A stretch of 64,000 nucleotides of DNA. Origin: Cellulosimicrobium cellulans. Lineage in GTDB: Bacteria; Actinomycetota; Actinomycetes; Actinomycetales; Cellulomonadaceae. Numbering within the stretch: position 1 is the first letter of the stretch; every line of letters begins with the position of its first letter. The DNA is taken from positions 1 to 64,000 of the forward strand of contig NZ_VEGH01000001.1 in the NCBI RefSeq assembly GCF_007679345.1. The letters are read 5' to 3'. Position numbers and translations under genes: made by a program. The notes beneath the pieces are model-generated. The model was not told the origin of the DNA and did not search any database. It saw only the letters and a list, made by a program, of their open reading frames with translations. Positions 53,175-62,652 of this stretch are shown one piece after another.

Positions 53175-53920
53175 TGATCCAGCTGCGCAGGTACCGGGGC
53201 GTGTACACCGGGCTCGCCGTGACGCTCCTGACCAGCGGCATCGTGATGGTGGTCTGGCACTCGCAGGAGACCGTCCTGATCGTCGGCTCCCTCCTGACGC
53301 TCGTGCTGTGGTGCTTCGCGGCGGCCCATGCCGCGTACGAGGTGTTCCGGGTCCTGCACGCGGCCGACGACTACCTGCTGCTGTCCACGCCGGGCGGTGC
53401 GCGGCAGGCGGTCCTTCTGCGCAGCCGGGCGCTGCTGATCTGGCTGAGCGTGCTCGGCGCCGTGGAGATCGGGTCCTGGGCACTGGCCGCGGGCGTGCAC
53501 GGCTCCGGGGTCACCGTCGGCCAGGTCCTGTACGCCGCCGGCACGCGCCTGGTGTCGTTCGTCGCGTTCCTGGCCGTGGTCGCGCTGCTGGCCCTGGCCA
53601 CGAAGGTCGTGCGGTCCCGGACACGGGCGCTGATCACGGGCATCGGCGTCGCGACGCTGGTGGTGATCGCGGTCGGGATGGCCCAGCTGGCGCTCGTCCG
53701 GCTCGCGCACCCCGACTACGTGTGGGGGCTGGGCATCGACACCGACTTCTCGGGGATCAGCCAGTACGCGACGATCCTGCCGCTGATCGTCAGGCCGCCG
53801 GACCTGACCGCGACCGCCCAGACGATGCTCCCGGTGACCGCCGGGCTGAATGTCGCCGTGGTGGCCGCGGCCGCACTGGCGTGGTGGGCGCTGCGACGGC
53901 AGCGGGTCGACCTGGCGTAG
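53159..53920 (+). CDS. epeB: ABC transporter membrane permease, YydJ/EpeB-like
   Basis: The 253-residue protein has six hydrophobic segments (about 17-36, 38-60, 90-112, 122-150, 156-175, 224-243) and no other domain, typical of the membrane half of an ABC-2-like exporter. ATG 53159 is preceded by GCAGGAGG and overlaps the ATPase gene by 16 bases. Sequence alone would be an unassigned permease; the YydJ/EpeB call rests on operon position. Confidence 0.85.
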   Translation: MGDDLMIQLRRYRGVYTGLAVTLLTSGIVMVVWHSQETVLIVGSLLTLVLWCFAAAHAAYEVFRVLHAADDYLLLSTPGGARQAVLLRSRALLIWLSVLGAVEIGSWALAAGVHGSGVTVGQVLYAAGTRLVSFVAFLAVVALLALATKVVRSRTRALITGIGVATLVVIAVGMAQLALVRLAHPDYVWGLGIDTDFSGISQYATILPLIVRPPDLTATAQTMLPVTAGLNVAVVAAAALAWWALRRQRVDLA

Positions 53921-53934
53921 TCAGTTCTGAGGTT

Positions 53935-53963
53935 CCCCACGCCCCGGCTGATGACGCGTGGGG
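53935..53963 (+). terminator. Terminator of the epipeptide operon
   Basis: CCCCACGC and GCGTGGGG form a perfect eight-base stem with a 13-base loop, 15 bases after the epeB stop. Confidence 0.65.
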
Positions 53964-54056
53964 CAGCCCTCGCGGCTCGCCGGGTCTTCCCGCGGGCACC
54001 GTCCGGGGTGCACGCTGGGGGCACGGTCGGCACCGACGACGACGAGGGAGCCCGTC

Positions 54057-54434
54057 ATGCTCGATCTCCGCGAGTCCTTCAGCGGCTACTCGGTGGCGGA
54101 CGTGCCCGCCGCCCGGGCGTTCTACGCCGACGTGCTCGGCCTGGACGCCGAGGAGCGGGACGGGATGCTGTTCCTGCACCTCGCCGGCCGCGACGTGCTG
54201 CTCTACCCCAAGGGCGATGCGCACGTCCCCGCCTCGTTCACCGTGCTGAACTTCCCGGTCGAGGACGTGCCCGCCGCCGTGGCCGAGCTGCGCGGCCGGG
54301 GCGTGGCGTTCGAGCGGTACGAGGGCACGCCGACCCAGACCGACGAGGACGGGGTGTTCCGCGGAGGCGGCCCGCTGATCGCGTGGTTCACCGACCCGTC
54401 CGGGAACGTGCTCTCGGTGATCGAGCGGGACTGA
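54057..54434 (+). CDS. VOC family protein
   Basis: The 125-residue protein has one glyoxalase-like VOC domain: FSGYSVADVPAARAFYADVLGLDA, a central FTVLNFPVEDVPAAVAELRGRG and the end IAWFTDPSGNVLSVIERD with the metal-site Glu. It lies between the epipeptide operon and the two-component genes with its own GAGGGAG. It could be an accessory or resistance protein, but VOC proteins are common and nothing ties it to the cluster. Confidence 0.9.
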   Translation: MLDLRESFSGYSVADVPAARAFYADVLGLDAEERDGMLFLHLAGRDVLLYPKGDAHVPASFTVLNFPVEDVPAAVAELRGRGVAFERYEGTPTQTDEDGVFRGGGPLIAWFTDPSGNVLSVIERD

Positions 54435-54463
54435 GCGGCGGACCTGCCCGCACCTGCGCGACG

Positions 54464-54517
54464 CACAGGAAACCCACAGGACCGCGTCAGGGGCGCCCCA
54501 GGTCGCACGGCCATGCT
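54464..54517 (+). promoter_or_regulatory. Four 11-base-phased NNCAGG boxes and -10 of the two-component operon
   Basis: CACAGG (54464), CACAGG (54475), GTCAGG (54486) and CCCAGG (54497) are each exactly 11 bases apart, and CATGCT (54512-54517) follows as the -10 box, six bases before the ATG. This is the geometry of tandem OmpR-family sites covering the -35 region, so autoregulation by the adjacent response regulator is probable. Confidence 0.6.
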
Positions 54518-54523
54518 CGGGCC

Positions 54524-55258
54524 ATGACCACCTCCACGCTCCAGCGCGACGCCCTCACCCGCCCGGACGGCCAGCCGGTGCGGGCCCTCGTCGTCGACGA
54601 CGAGGCCACCCTGGCCGAGCTGCTCTCCACCGCGCTGCGGTACGAGGGCTGGCAGGTCGAGCACGCCCTCACGGGCCAGGCCGCCATCAAGCAGGCCCGG
54701 ACCCTCGAGCCGGACGTGATCCTGCTCGACGTCATGCTCCCCGACCTGTCCGGGCTCGAGGTGCTGCGCCGCATCCGCGCCACCCACCCGCACGTGCCGG
54801 TGCTGTTCCTCACCGCCAAGGACGCCGTCGAGGACCGGATCGCCGGCCTGACGGCGGGCGGCGACGACTACGTCACCAAGCCGTTCAGCCTGGAGGAGGT
54901 CGTCGCCCGCCTCCGCGCCCTGCTCCGCCGCGCCGGCGCGGTGTCGGAGCGCGAGGAGGCGGTGCTCGTGGTCGGCGACCTGCGGATGGACGAGGACTCG
55001 CACGAGGTGAGCCGCGGCGGCGAGGACATCCGGCTGACCGCGACCGAGTTCGAGCTGCTGCGCTACTTCATGCGCAACCCCCGGCGCGTGCTGTCGAAGG
55101 CGCAGATCCTCGACCGCGTCTGGCAGTACGACTTCGGCGGCCAGGCCAACATCGTCGAGCTCTACGTGTCCTACCTGCGCCGCAAGATCGACAAGGGGCG
55201 GGAGCCGATGCTGCACACCCTCCGCGGCGTCGGGTACGTGCTGAAGCCCGCCGCGTGA
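54524..55258 (+). CDS. OmpR-family response regulator
   Basis: The 244-residue protein has a complete receiver (Asp25-Asp26, phospho-acceptor Asp69 in ILLDVMLPDLSG, Thr in FLTAKD, Lys118 in YVTKPF). A winged helix follows (about 145-240), with LTATEFELLRYFMRNPRRVL and YVSYLRRKIDKG. It resembles actinobacterial MprA/TrcR-type regulators. The start ATG is likely leaderless. The stop overlaps the kinase GTG. Confidence 0.95.
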   Translation: MTTSTLQRDALTRPDGQPVRALVVDDEATLAELLSTALRYEGWQVEHALTGQAAIKQARTLEPDVILLDVMLPDLSGLEVLRRIRATHPHVPVLFLTAKDAVEDRIAGLTAGGDDYVTKPFSLEEVVARLRALLRRAGAVSEREEAVLVVGDLRMDEDSHEVSRGGEDIRLTATEFELLRYFMRNPRRVLSKAQILDRVWQYDFGGQANIVELYVSYLRRKIDKGREPMLHTLRGVGYVLKPAA

Positions 55259-56880
55259 CCGCCCGCCGCCCGCCGCGTGCCCGGTGGACGCTGCGCCGGC
55301 GGCTGGTGGTGGTCGTGGTGGCGCTGCTCGCGACCGTCGCGACAGTGATGGGACTGGTGTCGTCGCTCGCGCTGCGCAGCTCGCTGCTGACGCAGATCGA
55401 CGACCGGCTGCGGGAGGCGAGCCAGCGGGCCGCGGCGGCACCCGACCGGCTCGACCGCGGCGCGGCGCCGGGCCCGGCGCCCTCGGGGGCGCCGACGTCG
55501 GGGGCCGGCGACGGCGCGCAGGACGGCACCGGCGACGGCGAGCAGCCCGGCGGCAGCATCCCGCCCGCGTTCGGCCTGCCCGGGCAGGACGTCGGCACCG
55601 TGAGCGTGTTCGAGACCGCCGACGGCACCCTCGTGGCGGGTTACCTGGACGAGTCGGGCGACGTGCAGGGCCTGACCGACACCCAGCTCGACGCGCTGCT
55701 CGCCGTGACGCCCGCCGGCGACCCGAGCACCGTCGACCTGCCCGACCTCGGCGCGTACCGCGTCATCGCGGTGGAGTCGGGCGACGGCAGCACCTCCGTG
55801 ACCGCGATTCCGCTGGCCGGCGTGACCGCGACCGTCGACGAGTACCTCGTGGTCGAGGTCGTCGTCGCCGTGCTGGGCCTGCTCGTCGCCGCGGCACTCG
55901 CCACCGTGCTGGTGCGCCGCGAGCTGCGGCCGCTGGAACGGGTGGCCGCGACGGCCACCCGGGTGTCCGAGATGCCGCTCGCCCGTGGCGAGGTCGACAT
56001 CCCCGAGCGCGTCCCGGACGAGGACACCGACCCGGCCACCGAGGTGGGGCAGGTGGGCTCCGCGCTCAACCGGATGCTCGGCCACGTCGAGTCGGCGCTC
56101 ACCGCCCGGCACGAGTCGGAGACGCAGGTGCGCCGGTTCGTCGCGGACGCCTCCCACGAGCTCCGCACGCCCCTGGCGTCGATCCGCGGCTACGCGGAGC
56201 TCGTGCAGCGGCTGCCCGGGGACCTGCCCGACGACGTCGTCCGCGCGATGGGCCGCGTGGAGTCCGAGGCGCGCCGCATGACGTCGCTGGTGGAGGACAT
56301 GCTGCTGCTCGCCCGGCTCGACGCGGGGCGCGACCTCGACCTGGAGGAGGTGGACGTCGCCGCGCTCGCCGTCGACGCCGTGGCCGACGCCCACGTGGCG
56401 GGACCGGACCACGCCTGGCGGCTCGACCTGCGCGCCCTGGAGGGCGCCGGTGACGAGGCGGACGACGACGGGCCGGCCGCAGCGCCGGTGGTCGGTGACG
56501 AGCACCGGCTCCGGCAGGTCCTGGTCAACCTGCTGTCGAACGCCCGGGTGCACACGCCGGCCGGCACGACCGTGGTGGTCGCCGTCGCGCGGGAGGGCGA
56601 CCGGGTCGTCCTGCGGGTCCGCGACGACGGCCCCGGCATCGCCGAGCCGCTGCGCTCCCGGCTGTTCGAGCGGTTCGCCCGCGGGGACGCGTCGCGGAAC
56701 CGGGGCTCGGGGTCGACGGGGCTCGGGCTGGCGATCGTGCACGCGGTGGTCACGGCCCACGGCGGCACGATCGAGGTCGACGGGACGCCCGGGTCGACGA
56801 CGTTCACGGTCCGGCTGCCGGGCGCCGGGGCGCCGGACGCGCCGGCGGTCGGGGCCGCGGGGGCGCCGGCGGCGGGCTGA
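55255..56880 (+). CDS. Sensor histidine kinase
   Basis: The 541-residue kinase has two membrane segments (about 15-38 and 198-222) around a 160-residue extracellular sensor with a Gly/Ala/Pro-rich disordered part. A HAMP domain with RRELRPLERVAATATRVSEM follows, then the H box ASHELRTPLASIRGY (His301) and N box QVLVNLLSNARVHTP. The G boxes are RDDGPGIAEP and GSTGLGLAIVHAV. The C-terminal tail is Ala/Pro/Gly-rich. Overall similar to TrcS/MprB-type kinases; the signal is unknown, with envelope stress a reasonable guess from the pspC boxes. Confidence 0.95.
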   Translation: MTARRPPRARWTLRRRLVVVVVALLATVATVMGLVSSLALRSSLLTQIDDRLREASQRAAAAPDRLDRGAAPGPAPSGAPTSGAGDGAQDGTGDGEQPGGSIPPAFGLPGQDVGTVSVFETADGTLVAGYLDESGDVQGLTDTQLDALLAVTPAGDPSTVDLPDLGAYRVIAVESGDGSTSVTAIPLAGVTATVDEYLVVEVVVAVLGLLVAAALATVLVRRELRPLERVAATATRVSEMPLARGEVDIPERVPDEDTDPATEVGQVGSALNRMLGHVESALTARHESETQVRRFVADASHELRTPLASIRGYAELVQRLPGDLPDDVVRAMGRVESEARRMTSLVEDMLLLARLDAGRDLDLEEVDVAALAVDAVADAHVAGPDHAWRLDLRALEGAGDEADDDGPAAAPVVGDEHRLRQVLVNLLSNARVHTPAGTTVVVAVAREGDRVVLRVRDDGPGIAEPLRSRLFERFARGDASRNRGSGSTGLGLAIVHAVVTAHGGTIEVDGTPGSTTFTVRLPGAGAPDAPAVGAAGAPAAG

Positions 56881-56905
56881 CCCGCCCGCCGCCGGGCCCC
56901 CCGGG

Positions 56906-57841
56906 TCAGGCGGCGGCGTCCGACAGGGCGGTGACCTCGTCGTCCGCCAGGTCCAGGCGGGCACCCGCCAGCAGGTCGGGCAGCTGCTCGACGGAGCGGG
57001 CGCTGGCGATCGGCGCGACGACGCCGGGCTGCACGCGCAGCCACGCCAGGGCGACGGCGGTCACGCTGGTGCCGTGCGCGGCGGCGACCGCGTCCAGCGC
57101 GGCGAGCACCCGGCGGCCGCGGTCGTCCAGGTACCGCCCGGCCGACCCCGCGCGCGGGCTGTCCACGGCCGGCGAGCCGTCGCGGTACTTGCCCGTGAGG
57201 AAGCCGCTGGCCAGCGAGGAGTACGGCAGCACGCCGAGGTCCTCGCGCACGGCGAGCTCCTGGAGCGGGCCCTCGTACTCCCCGCGGTGCACCAGGTTGT
57301 AGTGCGGCTGGAGCGCGACGAACCGGGCGACGCCGAGCTCGTCCGCGATCCGCAGCGCCTCGGCCAGCCGCTCGGGCGTGAAGTTCGAGGCCGCGACGTA
57401 CCGGGCCTTGCCGTCGGCCACGACCTCCCCGAGCGCCGCGACCGTCTCCTCGAGGGGGGTCTCGCGGTCGTCCTCGTGGGCGTAGTAGAGGTCGACGTAG
57501 TCCGTGCCGAGCCGCTTCAGCGAGTCGTCGATCGCCGCCCCGACCACGGCGCGGGAGGTGCCGCGGCGCGTGCTGAGCTTGCCGACCTTCGTCGCGACCA
57601 CGACGTCCGCGCGGTTGCCCCGCGCGGCCATCCACCGCCCGATCGTCGCCTCGGACTCGCCGCCCTCGTGGCCGGGTCCCCACTCGGAGTAGACGTCCGC
57701 GGTGTCGACGAAGCTGCCCCCACCCTCGACGAACGCGTCCAGGACGGCGAACGAGGCCTGCTCGTCCGCGGTCCAGCCGAACACGTTGCCGCCCAGGTTC
57801 AGCGGCAGGACGTTCAGGTCGGTGGTGCCGATGCGTGCCAT
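56906..57841 (-). CDS. Aldo/keto reductase
   Basis: The 311-residue TIM-barrel NADPH oxidoreductase has the catalytic tetrad: Asp and Tyr in FVDTADVYSEW, Lys in VVATKVGK and His in YYAHEDDRETPLEE. NADPH-site residues are in PIASARSVEQL. The GGNVFGW start places it near the YghZ/Tas-like group. ATG 57841 has CGAGGAGGACC upstream. Substrate unknown. Confidence 0.94.
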   Translation of the reverse strand: MARIGTTDLNVLPLNLGGNVFGWTADEQASFAVLDAFVEGGGSFVDTADVYSEWGPGHEGGESEATIGRWMAARGNRADVVVATKVGKLSTRRGTSRAVVGAAIDDSLKRLGTDYVDLYYAHEDDRETPLEETVAALGEVVADGKARYVAASNFTPERLAEALRIADELGVARFVALQPHYNLVHRGEYEGPLQELAVREDLGVLPYSSLASGFLTGKYRDGSPAVDSPRAGSAGRYLDDRGRRVLAALDAVAAAHGTSVTAVALAWLRVQPGVVAPIASARSVEQLPDLLAGARLDLADDEVTALSDAAA

Positions 57842-58014
57842 GGTCCTCCTCGGTCGGTCGGCGCCGGCCGGGGCACGGCGCCGCTGGGCGCGCGCCGCAG
57901 GGGGCGGCGGGCGCGGGGTGCGGGCGGTCGCGCCGTCGGGCCGCCGCGCACCGGTCTACCCCACGCGGCCCGGGCGCGCCCGCGCAGCGCCGCCCCGGGC
58001 ACCGAACGAGCAGG

Positions 58015-58059
58015 CGACGCGTCGAGCGAGCAGTCGCCGACTACTCGCTCGACGCGTCG
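58015..58059. repeat. 16-base perfect inverted repeat upstream of the aldo/keto reductase gene
   Basis: CGACGCGTCGAGCGAG (58015-58030) and CTCGCTCGACGCGTCG (58044-58059) match exactly around a 13-base loop. The site is 70 bases after the stop of the 58129 gene on the minus strand, so it may end that transcript. The sequence looks unlike ordinary GC-rich terminators here and may be an interspersed repeat. Confidence 0.65.
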
Positions 58060-58128
58060 GGTACCCCCTCGGCGCGGGCGGACCCGCGCGGCGGCCACCT
58101 CACCGGCACGCGGGGCCGCCGCGGCGGG

Positions 58129-59319
58129 TCAGAGCGGGTACGCGGCGTACAGGTTGCGGATGTCGGACGCCGGGCCGCGCAGGACGAACACCGTGGTGCC
58201 GTTGCTCCACATCGCGACGCCGGTGCCGTCGCCCTGGTCGACCACGGTGACGGTCCCCACCGGGGCGCCGTCGACGAGGACCTCGTCCTGGAGCAGCACC
58301 ATCGGGCCGCCGGCGGCCGCGTCCGCGGAGTCGTCGCCCTCCGCGTCGTCGGTCGCGGCGTCGGCGGCGCCCTCGGTCCCGGAGTCCGCCGCGGGCTCCG
58401 CCGTCGCGGGCGCACCGGTGACGGCAGCGAGCACCGCGGCGGCCTGCTCGGGGGTCTCCCACTGGCCGGCCTGCACCGAGACGGTGCCGTCGGCGCCGTC
58501 CGTGTAGGTCTCGGCGTACGCCTCGACGGCGTTCTGCGCGAGCAGGGCCTCGTCGTCGGCGGACGACGCGAGGGCGTACTGCAGCAGGGTCGTCGGCAGC
58601 GCGCCCGCGAACGCGGTGGTGGCCGGCCGGGCGACGGGCTCGACCGAGCTGGTCGGCGACGGCAGCACCACGTCCGGCGGGGCCGCGGCGCCGCCGCCGG
58701 AGTCCCGGGTGAGGAACCAGGCCGTGCCCCCGCCGGCGAGGACCAGCACGGCGGCGACCACCGCGCCGACCAGCACCCAGCGCCTCCGGCCGCGCGCGGG
58801 TCCGGCGTCGGCGGCGTCGTCCACCCGCGCGTCACCCGGGTCCGTGGCCGCGGCGCCGCCCGCGGCCTCCATGGCGGCGGCTGCCCGGGCGAGGGCGGCG
58901 GTCCGCGCCTGCTCCTCGCCGGCCTGCAGCGCGGCGTCCGCCCGGGCGAGGGCGGCCGTGCGCTCGGCGGGGTCGACGGGGGCGGCCGGGGCCGTCCCGT
59001 CGGCGGCGGCGAACCGGCGGCTTCGCCGGCTGGGCGGCTCGACGGGGTCCGAGGCGGCCGGGACGGGGGCGCCGGGTGCCGCGGGAGCGGGGACCGGGGC
59101 CGCGGGACCCGCGGGCGCGCCGGCGGGGGTCCAGCCCGCGGTGGGGACCGCGGGACCACCGGCGGCCGCCGGGCCCGCACCGCCGGCACCCGTCCCGCCC
59201 GCGTCGCCGTCACCGCCGCTCAGGCTCGGCCACGCCGGCCGGTCGCCGCCGAACCGGCCGACGCCCGTCGCCGGCGTGCCGGGGTCCCGGCGCGCGAAGC
59301 GCCCGTCGGTGTCACTCAT
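58129..59319 (-). CDS. Hypothetical one-pass membrane protein
   Basis: The 396-residue protein has a long disordered Pro/Ala/Gly-rich cytoplasmic part. It includes a duplicated RTAALARA-type helix (about 120-152), one membrane helix (about 181-203, WVLVGAVVAAVLVLAGGGTA) and an extracellular domain (about 225-396). That domain ends in VLLQDEVLVDGAPVGTVTVV and WSNGTTVFVLRGPASDIRNL. The extracellular part has an acidic low-complexity insert. The layout is common in actinobacterial envelope proteins of unknown function. Start ATG 59319. Confidence 0.8.
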   Translation of the reverse strand: MSDTDGRFARRDPGTPATGVGRFGGDRPAWPSLSGGDGDAGGTGAGGAGPAAAGGPAVPTAGWTPAGAPAGPAAPVPAPAAPGAPVPAASDPVEPPSRRSRRFAAADGTAPAAPVDPAERTAALARADAALQAGEEQARTAALARAAAAMEAAGGAAATDPGDARVDDAADAGPARGRRRWVLVGAVVAAVLVLAGGGTAWFLTRDSGGGAAAPPDVVLPSPTSSVEPVARPATTAFAGALPTTLLQYALASSADDEALLAQNAVEAYAETYTDGADGTVSVQAGQWETPEQAAAVLAAVTGAPATAEPAADSGTEGAADAATDDAEGDDSADAAAGGPMVLLQDEVLVDGAPVGTVTVVDQGDGTGVAMWSNGTTVFVLRGPASDIRNLYAAYPL

Positions 59320-59432
59320 GCACGCACTCCCTGCAAGCCTTCCGGTCGGGCCGGGTCGCGATGCCGCGGACCGGCCCGGAGGTCCCGCGGCAGCCTAGCG
59401 GCCGGGCACCGGGTCCCGGTGGACCGGCGCGG

Positions 59433-61082
59433 TCAGGCGAGCAGGTCGCGCCGCCGGAAGGCCAGCACGCCGCCGGCCACCAGCGCGGCCGCGAGCGCCG
59501 CGAGGACGCCCAGCGCCGGCCAGTCCACCGGGTCCGCGGGCATCGCCGGCGTGTACCGGAGCGGGGACGCGACGTCGCTGCCGTCGGGCAGGACCCCGGC
59601 GAGCATCGCGGTCAGGGCCACGTAGCCGAGGTAGGCCCAGGCGAGCCCGAAGGCGCGCGGGGCGACCCCGAGCGCCAGGACCGCCGCGCCGGTGACGGCC
59701 CACAGCGCCGGCACCTGCGCCAACGCCGCGCCGACGAGCCGGCCGACCAGCGACGGGTCGTCCAGCGTGCTCGCCGCCGTGAGCCCCATCACCAGCCCGC
59801 CGAGCAGCACCATCCCCGCCGCGGCGCCGAGGACGACCAGGAGCTGGGCGCCCAGCCACCGCACCCGGCCGACCGGGCCCGCGAGCACGTGCGCCGCGCG
59901 CCCGGCCGCCTCCTCCGCGCGGACCGCGCCCACGCCCTGCACGCCCGCCGCGGCGGCCAGCGCGACCGCCACCAGCAGGTACCGGGACAGCGCCGCCTCC
60001 CCCGCACCGCCGGGGCCCTCCGGGAAGAACGCCGCGAGCGCGGGCTCGTCCTCGATGAACTGCACGACCTCCCGGGCCAGCACGCCGACCAGGGCGCAGA
60101 TCGCCACGACCCCCGCCGCCCACCCGGCGAGCGCCCCGCCCAGCCGGCGCAGGGTCACGGCCGCGATCCCCGTCAGGCGCGGCGAGGCGTGCGCGCGCCC
60201 GGTGCGCTCGGGCAGCAGGCCGTCGCCGAGGTCGCGGCGCTCCGCCAGCAGCGCGGCGAGACCGAACGCGGCGGCGGACGCGAGCACGGGCAGCGCGAGC
60301 GGCCACCACCGCTCGTCGACCCACGCCCGGGTGGCCTGCGACCAGCCGAACGGCGACAGCCAGCTCAGGACGCTGCCGCTCTCCGGGGCGCGGACGTCGC
60401 CGGCCGCGCGCAGCACGAACCCGACCCCGATCGCCGCGAGCCCGAGCATCGACGCCGTGCGGGCGTGCCGCACCAGCTGGGCGGCGACGGCCGCCGTCGC
60501 GCCGGACGTCAGCCCGACCAGGGCGCAGCCGAGCCCGAACGCGAGCGCCCCGGCTGCGGGCAGCCCCGTGCCGGCCAGCGCCGCCGCGAGCGCCAGCCCG
60601 ATCGCCACGTCCGCGAGGGTCACGACGACGACCGCCGCGAGCACCGGGGCGTCCCGGCCGACGGGCGTCGAGCGGACCACCTCCAGGAGGCCCGACTCCT
60701 CCGCCCCGCGCAGGTGCCGGACGACCAGCTGCACCGACAGCACCGCGAGCGCCAGGGCGACCCAGGCGCCGAGCTCGTTCGCCACCATCGCGCCGATCGT
60801 GTAGTCGTCCAGCCCGTATCCCGGCCCGCCCAGCGCGACCGCCGCCGGCGACCGCATGAGCTCGGCGCGGGCCGCCCGGGACTCCGGCGTCGGGAACAGG
60901 TCGGCCTCCGAGGCGGCCGACACGGCGGTGAGCCCGGCGACGGCGACGAGCCACACCGGGAGCCGCACCCGCTCGACCCGCAGGGCGACCCGCACCAGCG
61001 CGCCGGTCCCGGCCCAGCGGTCGGTCGCGCGCCGCGCCACGGGTGCCGTGGGGCGGCCGGCCGGCGCGGCGACGGCGGTCAC
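59433..61082 (-). CDS. ABC-2 type exporter permease, duplicated 12-helix form
   Basis: The 549-residue membrane protein consists of two related six-helix halves, with the [21 protein letters not shown] region in the first and a long extracytoplasmic loop ([20 protein letters not shown]) in the second. This size and layout match the actinobacterial polyketide-antibiotic-type ABC exporter permeases (like TnrB3). GTG 61082 overlaps the ATPase stop (GTGA). Substrate is unknown. Confidence 0.88.
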   Translation of the reverse strand: MTAVAAPAGRPTAPVARRATDRWAGTGALVRVALRVERVRLPVWLVAVAGLTAVSAASEADLFPTPESRAARAELMRSPAAVALGGPGYGLDDYTIGAMVANELGAWVALALAVLSVQLVVRHLRGAEESGLLEVVRSTPVGRDAPVLAAVVVVTLADVAIGLALAAALAGTGLPAAGALAFGLGCALVGLTSGATAAVAAQLVRHARTASMLGLAAIGVGFVLRAAGDVRAPESGSVLSWLSPFGWSQATRAWVDERWWPLALPVLASAAAFGLAALLAERRDLGDGLLPERTGRAHASPRLTGIAAVTLRRLGGALAGWAAGVVAICALVGVLAREVVQFIEDEPALAAFFPEGPGGAGEAALSRYLLVAVALAAAAGVQGVGAVRAEEAAGRAAHVLAGPVGRVRWLGAQLLVVLGAAAGMVLLGGLVMGLTAASTLDDPSLVGRLVGAALAQVPALWAVTGAAVLALGVAPRAFGLAWAYLGYVALTAMLAGVLPDGSDVASPLRYTPAMPADPVDWPALGVLAALAAALVAGGVLAFRRRDLLA

Positions 61083-61996
61083 CGGGGGCTCCCGACGGCC
61101 TCGCCGTACTCGCGCAGGAACAGGTCCTCGAGCGTCGGCGGGTGCGCGGTCACGCCCCGGACGCCGAACCGGGGGAGCAGCGCCAGCAGGTCGTCCAGCG
61201 CCTCGGCGTCGACGTCGAGGCGCACGTGCCCGTCGGCGACCGCCGGCTCGTGGACCCCCGGCGCGTCGCGCAGCGCGGCGAGCGCGGCGTCCGGGTCCCG
61301 CAGGGAGACGACGACGGCGGTCCGGGTCAGCCCGCGGAGCTCGTCGAGGGTCCCGGACCGCACCGCACGACCCGCGCGGATGATCGTGACCCGCTCGCAG
61401 AGCGCCTCGACCTCCGCGAGGATGTGGCTCGACAGCAGCACCGTGCGCCCGGCCCCCGCGGCCTCGCGGATGCAGTGCTGGAACTCGGCCTCCATCAGGG
61501 GGTCCAGCCCGCTGGTCGGCTCGTCCAGCACGAGCAGCGGGACGTCGGCCGCGAGCGCGGCGACCAGCGCGACCTTCTGCCGGTTCCCCTTCGAGTACGC
61601 CCGGACCCGCACCGTCGGGTCCAGCTCGAACCGCTCGACGAGGTCCGCGCGCCGCCGCGCGTCGAGCCCGCCGCGCAGCCGGCCGAGCAGGTCGATCGCC
61701 TCGCCGCCGGTCAGGTTCGGCCACAGGTCGACCTCCCCCGGCACGTAGGCGAGGTGGTGGTGCAGAGCCACCGCGTCCCGCCACGGGTCGGCCCCGAGCA
61801 CCCGGGCCTCGCCCGCGTCGGCGCGGAGCATGCCGAGCAGCACCCGGATCGTCGTCGACTTGCCCGCGCCGTTCGGGCCGAGGAAGCCGTGCACCTCGCC
61901 GGTGCGGACGGACAGGTCGAGGCCGTCGAGCGCCCGGCGGCGGCCGAACGTCTTCACCAGGCCGCGGACGGCGACGGCGTCGGTGGTGGTGGTCAT
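61079..61996 (-). CDS. ABC exporter ATP-binding protein
   Basis: The 305-residue ATPase has Walker [10 protein letters not shown], signature [16 protein letters not shown] (an S-K-G-N variant typical of ABC-2 exporters), Walker [14 protein letters not shown] and switch SSHI. A C-terminal domain of about 80 residues follows. ATG 61996 overlaps the TetR stop (ATGA). It works with the permease just downstream. Confidence 0.93.
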   Translation of the reverse strand: MTTTTDAVAVRGLVKTFGRRRALDGLDLSVRTGEVHGFLGPNGAGKSTTIRVLLGMLRADAGEARVLGADPWRDAVALHHHLAYVPGEVDLWPNLTGGEAIDLLGRLRGGLDARRRADLVERFELDPTVRVRAYSKGNRQKVALVAALAADVPLLVLDEPTSGLDPLMEAEFQHCIREAAGAGRTVLLSSHILAEVEALCERVTIIRAGRAVRSGTLDELRGLTRTAVVVSLRDPDAALAALRDAPGVHEPAVADGHVRLDVDAEALDDLLALLPRFGVRGVTAHPPTLEDLFLREYGEAVGSPR

Positions 61997-62652
61997 GGTT
62001 CCTCCCGGGCGAGCTCGTCGATCGCCGCCGCCAGCAGCCCGTGGTCGGTGAGCAGCGGCTCGGTCAGCATCTCCATCGCCGGGACGACCGCCCAGCGGGA
62101 CAGCGCGGTGAACGCCGCGACGGGGTCGAGGGTCGGCGAGGGCGCGCGGCCCGCCTCGGCGTCGATGAGCGCCAGCTGCAGCAGCCCGACGCTCTGCGCG
62201 ACCAGGTACCGGGCCCGCCCGGCCGGGTCGACCGACGGGCTCACCGTGCCCGCCGCGACGCCGAGCGCCAGGTAGTCCTCCGTCGCCGCGACCATGTCGT
62301 CGACGAACCGGGACGCGAGCTCCCCGCCGGCGGCCAGGCTGCGGACCACGTAGCCGAACACCGGGCCGTACCGGGTGAGGTCGGACAGGTGCGCCATCGA
62401 CTCCCGCGGGGTCTCGGTGGTCAGCGACGCCTCCTTCTGCGACCGGATGCGGTCCAGCACGTAGGTGTCGCAGGCGGCCCGCAGCCCGTCCTTGGACCCG
62501 AAGTGGTGGATGACCAGCGCGGGGCTGACCCCGGCGTCGGCGGCGACCGCGCGCAGCCCGGCGCCGAACCCGTCGCGGGCGAACCGCAGCAGGGCGGCGT
62601 CGCGGATCCGGGCGCGGGCGGTGAGGTCGTCGTCGGCCGTGGCTGAACGCAT
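61993..62652 (-). CDS. TetR-family repressor of the ABC exporter operon
   Basis: The 219-residue protein has a TetR helix-turn-helix (about 12-58: [36 protein letters not shown]) and a ligand-binding helical C-terminus (about 80-215). It is the first gene of the three-gene operon. Two palindromes at 62642-62678 overlap its start codon and promoter, so it very likely represses itself and the exporter until a ligand binds. TAGTCT (62660-62665) is seven bases before the ATG. Confidence 0.93.
   Translation of the reverse strand: MRSATADDDLTARARIRDAALLRFARDGFGAGLRAVAADAGVSPALVIHHFGSKDGLRAACDTYVLDRIRSQKEASLTTETPRESMAHLSDLTRYGPVFGYVVRSLAAGGELASRFVDDMVAATEDYLALGVAAGTVSPSVDPAGRARYLVAQSVGLLQLALIDAEAGRAPSPTLDPVAAFTALSRWAVVPAMEMLTEPLLTDHGLLAAAIDELAREEP

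Noticed and set aside
58616-59398. Ala/Ser/Pro-rich plus-strand frame opposite the 58129 gene
   Set aside because: Low-complexity shadow of the disordered region of the minus-strand gene, with no start signal or domain.
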